64,000 bases of DNA from Paenarthrobacter histidinolovorans (lineage in GTDB: Bacteria > Actinomycetota > Actinomycetes > Actinomycetales > Micrococcaceae). How positions within the stretch are numbered: position 1 is the stretch's first letter; each line of letters opens with the position of its first letter. Below are positions 51,863-60,118 of the stretch, in pieces. The position numbers and the translations under genes are program-made. Below the pieces are notes generated by a model, which saw only the letters and a program-made list of their open reading frames with translations, made no database searches and was not told the DNA's origin. The stretch spans positions 95,888-159,887 of the forward strand of contig NZ_BMPM01000011.1 in the NCBI RefSeq assembly GCF_014647595.1, in the 5' to 3' direction.

Positions 51863-51983
51863 GAGGACCTCCCTGATGAGAGCGAAGGAAGCCGACTGCG
51901 TGACTTAGAATCCAGCTTACAGAATGTGAGTTATGTCATGTCAATCGTTACGCGAGGTTGCCGGCACCTGCAATAGTGGCAGG

Positions 51984-52739
51984 ATGACCGACCAGCAGGA
52001 ACTGTGGGACGAGGAAACCGCAAGCCGGTACGACACCCCCGGCGAGGGCATGTTCTCCCCGGAAGTACTCGGCCCCACCGTGGAGACCCTGTCCGAACTC
52101 GCGGGCAAAGGTCCGGCCCTTGAGTTCGCCATTGGTACAGGCCGGGTGGCAGTGCCCCTCTCCGAAGCCGGCGTGCCCGTGAGCGGCATCGAACTTTCCC
52201 ACGCGATGATCCGGCGGCTGCGGTCGAAGGCAGACGCGGCCACCATCCCTGTGGTGCAGGGAGACATGTCCGAGGTCCGGGTGGGCGGGGACTTCACACT
52301 GGTATTCCTGGTGTTCAACACCATCGCCAACCTCTTGACCCAAGACGAGCAGGTCCGGTGTTTCCAGAACGCTGCACGACACCTTGCCCCAGGCGGCCGC
52401 TTCGTCATTGAGCTGTGGGTACCGCAACTGCGTTCCCTCCCGCCGGGCCATGGCGGAACGGTGGAAGTGAGCCAACCCGGATACCTGCTGGTGGACACGT
52501 ACGACGTGCTGCGCCAGCACGTCATCTCCCACCACGTCCGATTCGGACCGGACTTGTCCGATGGCCGGGAGGCACGGATCGGCAGGACCCCACACCGATA
52601 CATCTGGCCCAGCGAACTGGACCTCATGGCGCGGATAGCCGGGTTCGAGCTGGAATCCAGGTGGGCGGACTGGGACCGCAGCGACTTCACCGCAGAGTCC
52701 CGGAGCCACGTGTCGGTGTACCGGCTCAGCGAACGCTAG
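51984..52739 (+). CDS. Class I SAM-dependent methyltransferase
   Basis: From the ATG at 51984 the 251-residue product has the SAM-binding glycine motif ALEFAIGTGRVAVPLSEAGV, acidic residue in VSGIELSHAMIRRL, VVQGDMSEVRVGGDFTLVFL, and a C-terminal substrate part (LVDTYDVLRQHVISHHVRFG, RYIWPSELDLMARIAGFELE). It methylates an unknown small molecule or lipid. No ribosome site is evident and the transcript may be leaderless. It converges with the TspO gene with a 10-base gap. Confidence 0.87.
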   Translation: MTDQQELWDEETASRYDTPGEGMFSPEVLGPTVETLSELAGKGPALEFAIGTGRVAVPLSEAGVPVSGIELSHAMIRRLRSKADAATIPVVQGDMSEVRVGGDFTLVFLVFNTIANLLTQDEQVRCFQNAARHLAPGGRFVIELWVPQLRSLPPGHGGTVEVSQPGYLLVDTYDVLRQHVISHHVRFGPDLSDGREARIGRTPHRYIWPSELDLMARIAGFELESRWADWDRSDFTAESRSHVSVYRLSER

Positions 52740-52749
52740 GGCCACCCGG

Positions 52750-53571
52750 TCACTGCAGCGGGGAGGATGCACTCCGGGCGCCCGGCCCAAGCAACGCCAC
52801 CCGTGTCCGCACCGCGATCGCAGCACCCAGGACGAGCGCGGCCGCGACGGCGGCCGCGACCGCCGTCGGGAATGACTCAGGTGCGTCCGAGCTGCGGCCA
52901 ACCGTGATCCACACCAGGCCCCACGCGATGGCCGCAGCAAGGGCGAGACGGCCATGGCCCTTGATGGCCAACGCGACGCCAATGATCGCCACCACCACCA
53001 GCACGGCAACGGACCACACCTCGGGCTGCAGGCCGAACCCCGAGAACCCGGCAGCTTTCAAAGCGGCGGCGATATTGGCGCACACGGCAACGCTGGTCCA
53101 CCCCAAGTAGAGGCCCAAGGTTCCGTCCACCACGACGGCCTCAACCCACGAGGAAGCGCGGGTCCGGCTGTAGCGAAGGAACGCCATCACAAGGGTCACC
53201 AGCAGCGCCAGGATCACCAGGACACTGACCAAAAGCCATCCCGCCTGCACGGACAGGATCCAAGCCGCGTTGAGGATCATGGACACGGCAACCACCCAAC
53301 CCAAGGCCCGCTGCCGTGCACTGGAACGCTGGGACGGCAGCCACTGCCACACGGTGTAGGCAACAAGACCGGCGTACACCACGGACCAGATGGAGAAGGC
53401 GGGCGTGGCCGGCGCCAGGAGGGTGGAATCCGCGGCCAAGGCACCGCCCGCAGCCTGCGCGATGGGCGTGCCGCCAAAGACTCCGACGCCGATCATCGAG
53501 CCAACAATGCAGACGAGCAGACTGGCCGTTACAGCGATCTGCCGCTTGAGATCCTGGCTTCCGGTTGCCAT
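52750..53571 (-). CDS. TspO/MBR-family tryptophan-rich sensory protein
   Basis: The ATG at 53571 follows GAGG; the product has 273 residues. Hydrophobic helices run through the protein (VTASLLVCIVGSMIGVGVFG, TPAFSIWSVVYAGLVAYTVW, WVVAVSMILNAAWILSVQAG, VLVILALLVTLVMAFLRYS, TLGLYLGWTSVAVCANIAAA) and continue with extra C-terminal ones. The conserved W-x-x-P... and PAFSIW/N-x-x-W features of TspO are present. TspO proteins bind porphyrins and are often placed beside carotenoid genes, where they modulate pigment expression. This one is divergent from a MarR regulator next to the crt operon. It is longer than the usual ~160 residues. Confidence 0.8.
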   Translation of the reverse strand: MATGSQDLKRQIAVTASLLVCIVGSMIGVGVFGGTPIAQAAGGALAADSTLLAPATPAFSIWSVVYAGLVAYTVWQWLPSQRSSARQRALGWVVAVSMILNAAWILSVQAGWLLVSVLVILALLVTLVMAFLRYSRTRASSWVEAVVVDGTLGLYLGWTSVAVCANIAAALKAAGFSGFGLQPEVWSVAVLVVVAIIGVALAIKGHGRLALAAAIAWGLVWITVGRSSDAPESFPTAVAAAVAAALVLGAAIAVRTRVALLGPGARSASSPLQ

Positions 53572-53639
53572 AAACTTCGCCTCTTTCCTGATGGGATGTG
53601 CGGTTTCATGCATTCACGGGGTCCGTGACTTAGTATCAA

Positions 53640-53656
53640 ATTGCTAGTGAAGCGAG
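53640..53656. promoter_or_regulatory. Conserved 17-bp motif upstream of the distal MarR gene (candidate CrtR-type operator)
   Basis: attgctagtgaagcgag differs at only 3 of 17 positions from the motif at 60059-60075 upstream of the second MarR gene and idi. It has the half-site pattern CTAG-N5-C(T/G)AG. It lies between the divergent tspO and marR genes and could control both. Confidence 0.6.
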
Positions 53657-53682
53657 CTTTACGCTTATCGAAGGAACATCGG

Positions 53683-54204
53683 ATGGATTCGGAAGGCCAC
53701 GCAAAGGGCTATTGGTACGGGAAAGACCCGGGGCAGAAGGCCATCGCCATCGATGTCCTGAACGCGTTGCGGGACTATCGGGCCTCCGAACAAGCGATGC
53801 GCCGCAGGACCCGCTCGTCCATGGGGATGGGCGAGAAGGACCTGCTGGCACTGCGGTATCTGTTCGAAGCGGAAGCGGCCGGCAAGGTGATGAAGCCGAA
53901 GGACCTGGGGGACAAGCTCGGGATAACGTCGGCGTCAATGACCACCTTGATTGACCGTCTGGTGGAGTCCGGCCATATTCGCCGCGAACCCCATCCGAGC
54001 GATCGTCGCGCGTTGATCCTGAAGGCGACCCCGGGATCGGACCAGGAAGTCCGGCACACCTTGGGCGGAATGCACCGACGGATGTTGGACGCAGCTTCTG
54101 CCCTGAGCCCGGACGAGTCGAGGATCGTGGTGGATTTCCTGCAGCACATGCGCGAAGCGTTGGACACAATCGACGAAGAGCCCGGGGAACCGTCCGCGTC
54201 ATGA
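53683..54204 (+). CDS. MarR-family regulator at the distal end of the crt operon
   Basis: From ATG 53683 (AAGGAA upstream) the 173-residue protein has a MarR winged helix: LRYLFEAEAAGKVMKPKDLG, DKLGITSASMTTLIDRLVES and GHIRREPHPSDRRALILKAT. The tail is acidic (TIDEEPGEPSAS). It is convergent with the crt operon (6-base overlap at 54199-54204) and divergent from tspO. It is a paralogue-type partner of the MarR gene at 60119. In corynebacteria a MarR protein named CrtR, responsive to geranylgeranyl diphosphate, represses crt genes; this may be such a protein. Confidence 0.87.
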   Translation: MDSEGHAKGYWYGKDPGQKAIAIDVLNALRDYRASEQAMRRRTRSSMGMGEKDLLALRYLFEAEAAGKVMKPKDLGDKLGITSASMTTLIDRLVESGHIRREPHPSDRRALILKATPGSDQEVRHTLGGMHRRMLDAASALSPDESRIVVDFLQHMREALDTIDEEPGEPSAS

Positions 54205-55398
54205 CGTCAGGCCCCACTGCAGGATGAAGATCAGGGTCACCAGGAATCCTGAACCGTAGTTGAGCCAGATAAACCGCCGCCATGCCACATTGGTGCGTGC
54301 CGCCGTCGTATCCGTGACGGTCCAGTACGGGGCGCAATTGACGATGTACGGTACCGCGATGATCGCCGCCAGCGGCCCGGGCCACGGCGTGGCCAGCATC
54401 GCCAGGCCCGCTACCAGCCAGAGAACGACGGCGAGCCGCACCGTCCGCCGGGCGCCAATCACTGTAGCGATGGAGCCGATGCCGGCCTGCCGGTCGGGTT
54501 CGATGTCCTGGACGGCGCCGAAGGCATGGGCCGCCATGCCCCAGAGGAAGAACGCGGCCAACAGGATAAGGAGACCGGGCGTTACGTCGGCGCCCGCCAA
54601 CGCCAAACCGACGACGGCGGGACTTACGAAGTGCGTACTGGACGTCAACGAGTCCAAGACCGGGCGTTCCTTGAAGCGGAGTCCCGCCACGGAGTAGGCA
54701 GCCACGGCGAAGGCACTCACGGTCAGGCTGATCCATGCCGCAGGCCCGCCCGCCAAAGCCAGCACCAGGAGGAACGGCACGTTGGTGATCGCCGCGAGCC
54801 ACAGCATGGGACGGTGCAGGTGCGGCTTGAGGAGCGCCCCTTCGATGCCGCCCTTGCGCGGATTCTTGAGGTCCGATTCGTAATCGAAGACGTCGTTGAT
54901 GCCGTACATGGCCAGGTTGTAGGGGATCAGGAAGTAGAACGTTCCCACGATCAGCACCCAGTCGATTTCGCGGGTGGTGAGGAGCATGGCCGCGGCGAAC
55001 GGGTACGCGGTGTTGATCCAACTGACCGGACGGGACGCGAGTATTGCCTGCGGAACCAGGCCCTTAAGGTTGGATTGCGCCCCGGCATTCCGGCGCCGGG
55101 TCAGCCACATCCACAGTCCGGGCAGCGCCACGACACCCGCCAACGGGTAGGCGAAATCTTCGATGGGGGCGAGCCCTGCCTTCAGCCCAAGGATGTGCGA
55201 GGAATCGTAGTGGAAAAGCTCCATGCCGATCATCACGGAGTCGAACACCGCTGTCAGCACAGCCAACGCAGCGAAGGCCAGCCCCACGGCTTTCCAATGC
55301 TTGGAGGCCTCGCCCTGCCGGGCACCCCGACCGGCGAAGACCACCCCCGCGACGGCGGCCGCGGCGATGAAGGCAAGCGCGAGCCATAGGTACGTCAT
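54199..55398 (-). CDS. crtYf/crtEb: Fusion of lycopene cyclase subunit (CrtYf-like) and lycopene elongase (CrtEb-like, UbiA)
   Basis: With the ATG at 55398 (GGGAGAAC upstream; 4-base overlap with crtYe) the product has 399 residues. Residues 1-105 form a CrtY heterodimer-type cyclase subunit with three helices and the motif APIEDFAYPLAG (PIEDF at 78-82). Residues about 112-399 are a UbiA prenyltransferase with the Mg-diphosphate motif NDVFDYESD at 168-176 and second motif DIEPDRQAGIG. In Corynebacterium these are separate genes crtYf and crtEb. CrtEb adds C5 units to lycopene to give C50 flavuxanthin, and the cyclases close the epsilon rings to decaprenoxanthin. It is the last gene of the operon. 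Confidence 0.9.
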   Translation of the reverse strand: MTYLWLALAFIAAAAVAGVVFAGRGARQGEASKHWKAVGLAFAALAVLTAVFDSVMIGMELFHYDSSHILGLKAGLAPIEDFAYPLAGVVALPGLWMWLTRRRNAGAQSNLKGLVPQAILASRPVSWINTAYPFAAAMLLTTREIDWVLIVGTFYFLIPYNLAMYGINDVFDYESDLKNPRKGGIEGALLKPHLHRPMLWLAAITNVPFLLVLALAGGPAAWISLTVSAFAVAAYSVAGLRFKERPVLDSLTSSTHFVSPAVVGLALAGADVTPGLLILLAAFFLWGMAAHAFGAVQDIEPDRQAGIGSIATVIGARRTVRLAVVLWLVAGLAMLATPWPGPLAAIIAVPYIVNCAPYWTVTDTTAARTNVAWRRFIWLNYGSGFLVTLIFILQWGLTS

Positions 55399-55745
55399 GC
55401 GTTCTCCCGCTCCCGCTCCGCTTGCCTCGCCGGCAGCCGTTCGAGCAGCCGCCGTGCGCCCGTGTACAGGACCATGGTGCACAGGGTCAGGAAGAGCAGG
55501 AACACGGGCTCCTCAATGGGCAGCTCCGGAGCGATCAACAGGCCCGTGGCGATGGTTCCTTCGCCGCGGAGGAAAATCCCCAGCCCGATGCCGGCCGCGT
55601 CCCAGCCGAGGAAGAACAACACCCCGACGGCGGTCACCATCGCCGCTGCCTTCGCGTCATGCCAGAAAAACAAACGGAATCTGTGATCAAGCAGCAGCAT
55701 GCAGCTGATGCCGAACAGCAATGAGGCCAAGTAGAGAACTCCCAT
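55395..55745 (-). CDS. crtYe: Lycopene cyclase small subunit (CrtYe-like)
   Basis: The 116-residue membrane protein has three hydrophobic helices (MGVLYLASLLFGISCMLLLD, AAMVTAVGVLFFLGWDAAG, PVFLLFLTLCTMVLY) and the cyclase motif ELPIEEPVF (PIEEP at 76-80). It should pair with the CrtYf-like half of the next gene to form the C50 epsilon-cyclase. The ATG at 55745 shares one base with the crtI stop (TGATG), and its own stop overlaps the next start. Longer frames to 55841 lie inside crtI and are not used. Confidence 0.88.
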   Translation of the reverse strand: MGVLYLASLLFGISCMLLLDHRFRLFFWHDAKAAAMVTAVGVLFFLGWDAAGIGLGIFLRGEGTIATGLLIAPELPIEEPVFLLFLTLCTMVLYTGARRLLERLPARQAERERENA

Positions 55746-57397
55746 CAGCCAATCCTGCTGGCTACGGGCCTCACACTGACAGGGCCGGTGCTGTGATCGC
55801 CGCGGATCCTTTTCAGGACAAGCTCCGCGCTGATCAGACACATGGGCACACCCACGCCAGGGGCGGTGGTGGCGCCGGCGTAGTAGAGGCCCTGCACGCG
55901 CTTGGAGGCATTCTGTGGCCGGAACATGGCGCTTTGTCCCAGTGTGTGGGCCGGTCCCAGCATGCCGCCGCGCCAGGAGTTGTAGTCACGGGCGAAGTCC
56001 GCAGGTCCTATGGTCTGCCGGACAACGATCCGATCGCGAAGGTCCGGAATGTCGGCCCATCGGGCGATCTGGTCGATTGCGGCGTCGGCAGTTCGCTCTA
56101 TGAGTCCGTCGCCCGTTCCGTCCGGGCCGCCGGCTCCCAACGAGGGATCGGCAGGGATGGGGACCAGGACGAAGAGATTCTCATGGTCTTTGGGGGCTAC
56201 AGCGGGATCGGTCGCGCTGGGTTTGCAGACATAGATTGACGCGGGATCAGGAATCGCCGGCTTCTCACCGAAGATCGAGGCGAAGTTTGCCTCCCAATCG
56301 CGGGTGAAGAACAAAGAATGGTGCGGCAGCTCAGGAAGCTTGCCCTTGACTCCCAGCATCACCAAAACTGCTCCGGGGCCGCTGGTGCGCCGCTGCCACC
56401 AGGAACCGGGGTAGCTGCGGTCCCGCACGCCCAGCAGTTGGGTTTCGGTGTGGTGGAGATCGGCACCGGAGACCACGAGGTCGGCCACGCTGTAGTGCTC
56501 GTTCCCGGAGGTGTCACGCCAGGTCACCCCGGTGACTTCACGGCTGTCCTTGCCGGTCAGTGCGGCCGGAAGCTTCACGCCGTCGAAACGGCCCACCTTC
56601 CTGGTCCTGGTGGTTGCGCGGGTAGTGATCTTGAGGGCTTCGGCACCGGTGTGTATCCGGACCCCTGCCTGGACGGCCAAGTCTTCAAGGCGGCCCACAA
56701 GCTCCCAGAAACCTCCCATCGGGTACTGCACCCCGTCACCGAGATCCAGAGCACTCATCAAGTGGTACATGGCGGGAGCATCGGAAGGACTGGTGCCCAG
56801 GAAGACGGCCGGATAACCCAGGACCTGCCGCAGTACCGGATGCTGGAATCGCCGGGCCACGTACTTGTCCAGGGGAGTCAGCAGAAGCTGCGCAAGCTTG
56901 GGCAGGCTGCGCAGCACCTCGGGCTGAAGCAGTCCCTGCAGTTTGGTGAAGGGGTTGTAGAGGAAAAAGCGCTCCGCCATATCCGTTGTGTGCCGTGCCG
57001 ATGCCAGGTAGGCTGCCAGCTCCTTGGCGCTGCCGGGTTCCACGTCCTCGAACGTCTCCAGGACCTGCTCGCTGCCCAAGGGGACGGTCAGCGGGTCCGG
57101 CCGGACGCCGTCGAGGTTTGGTTCGCTGAACACGCGGTACGCAGGACTGAGCGTGCGGAGGTCCAACTGCTCCGCGGTGCTGGTGCCCAGAAGCTCGAAG
57201 AAGTGGTCGAAAACGCCGGGCATGAGGTACCAGGACGGGCCCGTATCGAAGCGGAAGCCATCGCGCGCCAAGCTCCCGGCCCTGCCGCCGACCTGGCTGC
57301 GCTGCTCCAGGAGCTGCACCTCGTGTCCTTCGTGGGCGAGGAGCGCAGCGGTGGCAAGCCCAGCGATGCCACCGCCGATCACTACTGTCCGGGTCAT
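55745..57397 (-). CDS. crtI: Phytoene desaturase
   Basis: The 550-residue flavoenzyme has the N-terminal FAD motif VVIGGGIAGLATAALLAHEG, the motif GGRAGSLARDGFRFDTGPSW, and the C-terminal bacterial-type signature GLYYAGATTAPGVGVPMCLI. It introduces four double bonds into phytoene to make lycopene, at the membrane. Its start overlaps the crtB stop (ATGA) and its stop overlaps crtYe. Length is slightly above the ~510 of many CrtI proteins because of inserts near 250-300 (TTRATTRTRKVGRFDG). Confidence 0.94.
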   Translation of the reverse strand: MTRTVVIGGGIAGLATAALLAHEGHEVQLLEQRSQVGGRAGSLARDGFRFDTGPSWYLMPGVFDHFFELLGTSTAEQLDLRTLSPAYRVFSEPNLDGVRPDPLTVPLGSEQVLETFEDVEPGSAKELAAYLASARHTTDMAERFFLYNPFTKLQGLLQPEVLRSLPKLAQLLLTPLDKYVARRFQHPVLRQVLGYPAVFLGTSPSDAPAMYHLMSALDLGDGVQYPMGGFWELVGRLEDLAVQAGVRIHTGAEALKITTRATTRTRKVGRFDGVKLPAALTGKDSREVTGVTWRDTSGNEHYSVADLVVSGADLHHTETQLLGVRDRSYPGSWWQRRTSGPGAVLVMLGVKGKLPELPHHSLFFTRDWEANFASIFGEKPAIPDPASIYVCKPSATDPAVAPKDHENLFVLVPIPADPSLGAGGPDGTGDGLIERTADAAIDQIARWADIPDLRDRIVVRQTIGPADFARDYNSWRGGMLGPAHTLGQSAMFRPQNASKRVQGLYYAGATTAPGVGVPMCLISAELVLKRIRGDHSTGPVSVRPVASRIG

Positions 57398-58299
57398 CGG
57401 TGCAACTCCATCCAGGTTGAGGCGACTGCCCGGGCGGCAAGGCCGGCTTTCACGGCGTCCGGGACGCGAACCCGTGAACGGTAGAGCTCATCCACGGTAG
57501 TCTGCTCGATCCTGTCCGTCAGGGCCGCGAAGAGCGAAAGGGCGCTGCGGACAGCGGCCCGGGCATCGCGCGGCAGCAGGGGGATAACAGCATTGGCATC
57601 GGCCAACTGGGCCCGGATGGTGCCCACCCAGGCCATGCGGTCACCGTCCGCCAGATGCTCGGACGTGCCCAGGTAATTGCGTCCCAGGCGGGTGGTGTCG
57701 TCGGCCAGGTCGCGCAGGAAATTGATGTTCTGGAAAGCAGCCCCCAGCCGGCCGGCGCCATGCTGCAGAGCCGCGGCGTCGCCGTCGTCGATGTTTTCAT
57801 CCCGCATGAAAACGCGCAGGCACATCAGCCCCACCACCTCGGCAGAGCCGTGGACGTAACCTTGGTGGGCGTCGGCGTCGAAGCGAAGGGGAGTGCCCGG
57901 GGCATTCGTGCGCTCGCCGAGGTCCGTGCGCATGGAATCGAAGAACGGATCAATGAGGGAGTGGTCAATCCGGGCTGCCCGGGCAGTCTGGGCGAAGGCG
58001 TGGATGATGAGGTCGCTGCTGTAGCCAAGCTTGACGGCCCGATGGGTTTCCTCAATGAAATGGGCCAGGGCGTCGCACTGTTCCTGGTAGCTGAGTCCGG
58101 CCTCCGCGGTGACGCCATCCACGAGTTCGTCCGCGACGCGTACCAGGGCATAGATGTTCCGTACATGCTGGCGGTGCCGCCGCCCGAGCAGCTTGCACGC
58201 CAGGCCGAACGATGTGGAATATGCGGCGATCACCTGGTTGGCAGCCCGCTCGGCCGTCCGGGTGAAATGGGTGAAAGAGGTATCCGCGGCGAGGCTCAT
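57394..58299 (-). CDS. crtB: Phytoene synthase
   Basis: From ATG 58299 the 301-residue protein has the squalene/phytoene synthase motifs: YSTSFGLACKLL, the first aspartate-rich motif RVADELVDG (57-61), and the second FLRDLADDTTRLGRNYLGTS. It condenses two geranylgeranyl diphosphates to phytoene. The start overlaps the crtE stop by 4 bases; an upstream extension to 58467 lies within crtE and is discarded. It is third in the idi-crtE-crtB-crtI-crtYe-crtYf/crtEb operon. Confidence 0.95.
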   Translation of the reverse strand: MSLAADTSFTHFTRTAERAANQVIAAYSTSFGLACKLLGRRHRQHVRNIYALVRVADELVDGVTAEAGLSYQEQCDALAHFIEETHRAVKLGYSSDLIIHAFAQTARAARIDHSLIDPFFDSMRTDLGERTNAPGTPLRFDADAHQGYVHGSAEVVGLMCLRVFMRDENIDDGDAAALQHGAGRLGAAFQNINFLRDLADDTTRLGRNYLGTSEHLADGDRMAWVGTIRAQLADANAVIPLLPRDARAAVRSALSLFAALTDRIEQTTVDELYRSRVRVPDAVKAGLAARAVASTWMELHR

Positions 58300-59447
58300 G
58301 ACTGCCGCCCTTCCAGCTGCCCGGCGAGGTCCAGCAACACACTGCAGACGCCGTCCGGGATGGTGCTTGTCAGCAGGTCGTTGAAGGCCTGCATCTGTTC
58401 CTCGATGAGTCCGTTGACAAAATCTTCCGCACCGCAGTCTGCCAGGTGCCGGCGGACGTACTCGCATTCAGCGCCGTTCAGCTCCGGCCTGCCGAAGAAG
58501 GGCTCCATGTCCGGCCACGCCGCCGTGGTCCGGGCGTGGGCGATGATGGCCGTTTCCTTGCCCTCCCGCAGGTCCGAAAATGGGTCCTTGCCGTGCCGGC
58601 GGGGATCCCCGAAGGTGGACAGGAGATCGTCCTGGAGTTGGAAGGCGAGCCCCAGATGCCGGCCGGCGCTGGCCAGCGCATTTTCGACGGCGAAGTCGGC
58701 ACCTGCCAGCGCTGCTGCGGCCCGAAGGGGAAGTTCGAAGGTGTAAGTGGCGGTTTTATAGCCGCACATCATCAGGATGGTCTCGAGGTGGGGGTCGATG
58801 ATGCCGTCCCCGAGGCCCACGTCCAGCTGCTCGCCGGCCACTGTTTCGTTGATGGTGTGTTCCAGGAGATCCAGCAGCCGCAGCCGCAGTGCGTGGGGGA
58901 GGTCTGCCCTGGCGAAGGCCTGGTGGGTTGCCGCGAGGAGCATGTCCCCCATGAGGATTCCGCCGGTTTGGGCCCAGTGGAGGTCGCTGCCTTCACGGGC
59001 TCCTTCGGCGTTGGTGGTCCGGGGAAGGGACTGGGCTTCCGCAAGGAGTGAGCCGATCAGGTTGGGGTGCCCTCGCCGGACGAGGTCGCCGTCGATCACG
59101 TCGTCGTGGAGCAGGAAAGAGTAGTGGAGGAGTTCGATCGCGGCAGCAATGCTGATGGCGGTTTCGCGGTTGTCGGTGTTGGGCGGGCTGGTTCGGGGCT
59201 GGTCCGTCGCGGCTGGATTCTTTTGCTGCGGACGGGTCCTGAGGGCATCGTAGGTCTCCATCAGCAGGAGGGGGCGCACGAACTTTCCGCCCAGGACGTT
59301 GTGGCCGGCCAGTTCCCAGAGCCTGGTGAAATGGGCCCCGTACGCTGTTGCGGAGGCTGCCCGCTTGCCGATGAGCCCGCTCAGCTCGTTCTCGATCGCC
59401 GCGCAAAGGTCGGTGCGGCTGCGCAAAGAGCCGGAGGTGACGGTCAT
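58296..59447 (-). CDS. crtE: Geranylgeranyl diphosphate synthase (trans-polyprenyl synthetase)
   Basis: The 383-residue enzyme has the first aspartate-rich motif LLHDDVIDGDLVRRG (DDVID at 115-119) and the second LAFQLQDDLLSTFGD. It builds C20 geranylgeranyl diphosphate from C5 units. The ATG overlaps the idi stop (ATGA) and the end overlaps crtB. A Pro/Thr/Gln-rich insert at about 70-100 (RTRPQQKNPAATDQPRTSP) is unusual and looks like a surface loop. Confidence 0.93.
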   Translation of the reverse strand: MTVTSGSLRSRTDLCAAIENELSGLIGKRAASATAYGAHFTRLWELAGHNVLGGKFVRPLLLMETYDALRTRPQQKNPAATDQPRTSPPNTDNRETAISIAAAIELLHYSFLLHDDVIDGDLVRRGHPNLIGSLLAEAQSLPRTTNAEGAREGSDLHWAQTGGILMGDMLLAATHQAFARADLPHALRLRLLDLLEHTINETVAGEQLDVGLGDGIIDPHLETILMMCGYKTATYTFELPLRAAAALAGADFAVENALASAGRHLGLAFQLQDDLLSTFGDPRRHGKDPFSDLREGKETAIIAHARTTAAWPDMEPFFGRPELNGAECEYVRRHLADCGAEDFVNGLIEEQMQAFNDLLTSTIPDGVCSVLLDLAGQLEGRQS

Positions 59448-59998
59448 GCTTTCGCTCCGGTCCCGGGCTGGAGTACCCGGGCCTCAAGCAGCTGGGGGAA
59501 CTGGAGCCCCAACCATGGGCTGAACGCGGTTGGGGTGCGCTCCAGGGAGTCGGCCAGAAGCGCCGGGGACATCCACGCCCAGTCTGCTACCTCGGAAGGG
59601 TTGGGTTTCAACTCGCCGGCGATCCTGGCGATGTAGACGGGGCAGATCTCGTTTTCCACAATGCCCGTGGGATCAACGGCCCTGTACCGGAAGTGGGGGA
59701 GTGCCAGTCCAACCTGGTTGGCATCCACTCCCAGTTCGAATTGCGCCCGCCGGGCTACTGCGTCCAGGTGATCCTCGCCCGGGGCCGGATGCCCGCAGAA
59801 GCTGTTGGTCCACACCCCTGGCCAGGTCTTCTTCTCCGGCGAGCGGCGGGTCAGGAGGATCTCGCCGTCATCGTTGAGGAGGTAGCACGAGAACGCGAGG
59901 TGGAGGGGTGTTTCCCGCGTATGCACCCCCGCTTTCGGGGCTTCCCCTATGGGTGTGCCGGCGTCGTCAAGGAGGACAACCATCTCTGTAGCGTTCAT
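59444..59998 (-). CDS. idi: Isopentenyl-diphosphate delta-isomerase (type 1, Nudix)
   Basis: From the ATG at 59998 (AGGAGGAAGG upstream) the 184-residue enzyme shows the type 1 Idi features: LAFSCYLLNDDGEILLTRRS, the catalytic Cys68 in TNSFCGHPAPGE, and the Glu-rich metal site VENEICPVY. It interconverts IPP and DMAPP and so feeds the carotenoid pathway. It is the first gene of the crt operon and divergent from a MarR gene. A longer frame to 60070 runs through the promoter region. Confidence 0.94.
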   Translation of the reverse strand: MNATEMVVLLDDAGTPIGEAPKAGVHTRETPLHLAFSCYLLNDDGEILLTRRSPEKKTWPGVWTNSFCGHPAPGEDHLDAVARRAQFELGVDANQVGLALPHFRYRAVDPTGIVENEICPVYIARIAGELKPNPSEVADWAWMSPALLADSLERTPTAFSPWLGLQFPQLLEARVLQPGTGAKA

Positions 59999-60058
59999 TT
60001 TGCGCCTTCCTCCTGCACCCTGAGTCTTTAAACAGCCGAGTCTTACAACCGCCCTAAT

Positions 60059-60075
60059 ATTGCTAGACAAGCTAG
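60059..60075. promoter_or_regulatory. Candidate MarR operator in the idi/marR divergent promoter
   Basis: attgctagacaagctag contains CTAG-N5-CTAG and matches the motif at 53640-53656 at 14 of 17 positions. On the minus strand it overlaps a possible -35 (TTGTCT) for the idi operon, so bound repressor would block transcription of the carotenoid genes. Confidence 0.65.
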
Positions 60076-60118
60076 AAGAAAGGCTACCATGTAGGAAGTT
60101 AGGTGTAACATACTCAGC

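Noticed and set aside
56318..57484. Long open frame antisense to crtI
   Set aside because: Same reason: crtI is complete and overlaps its operon neighbours precisely.
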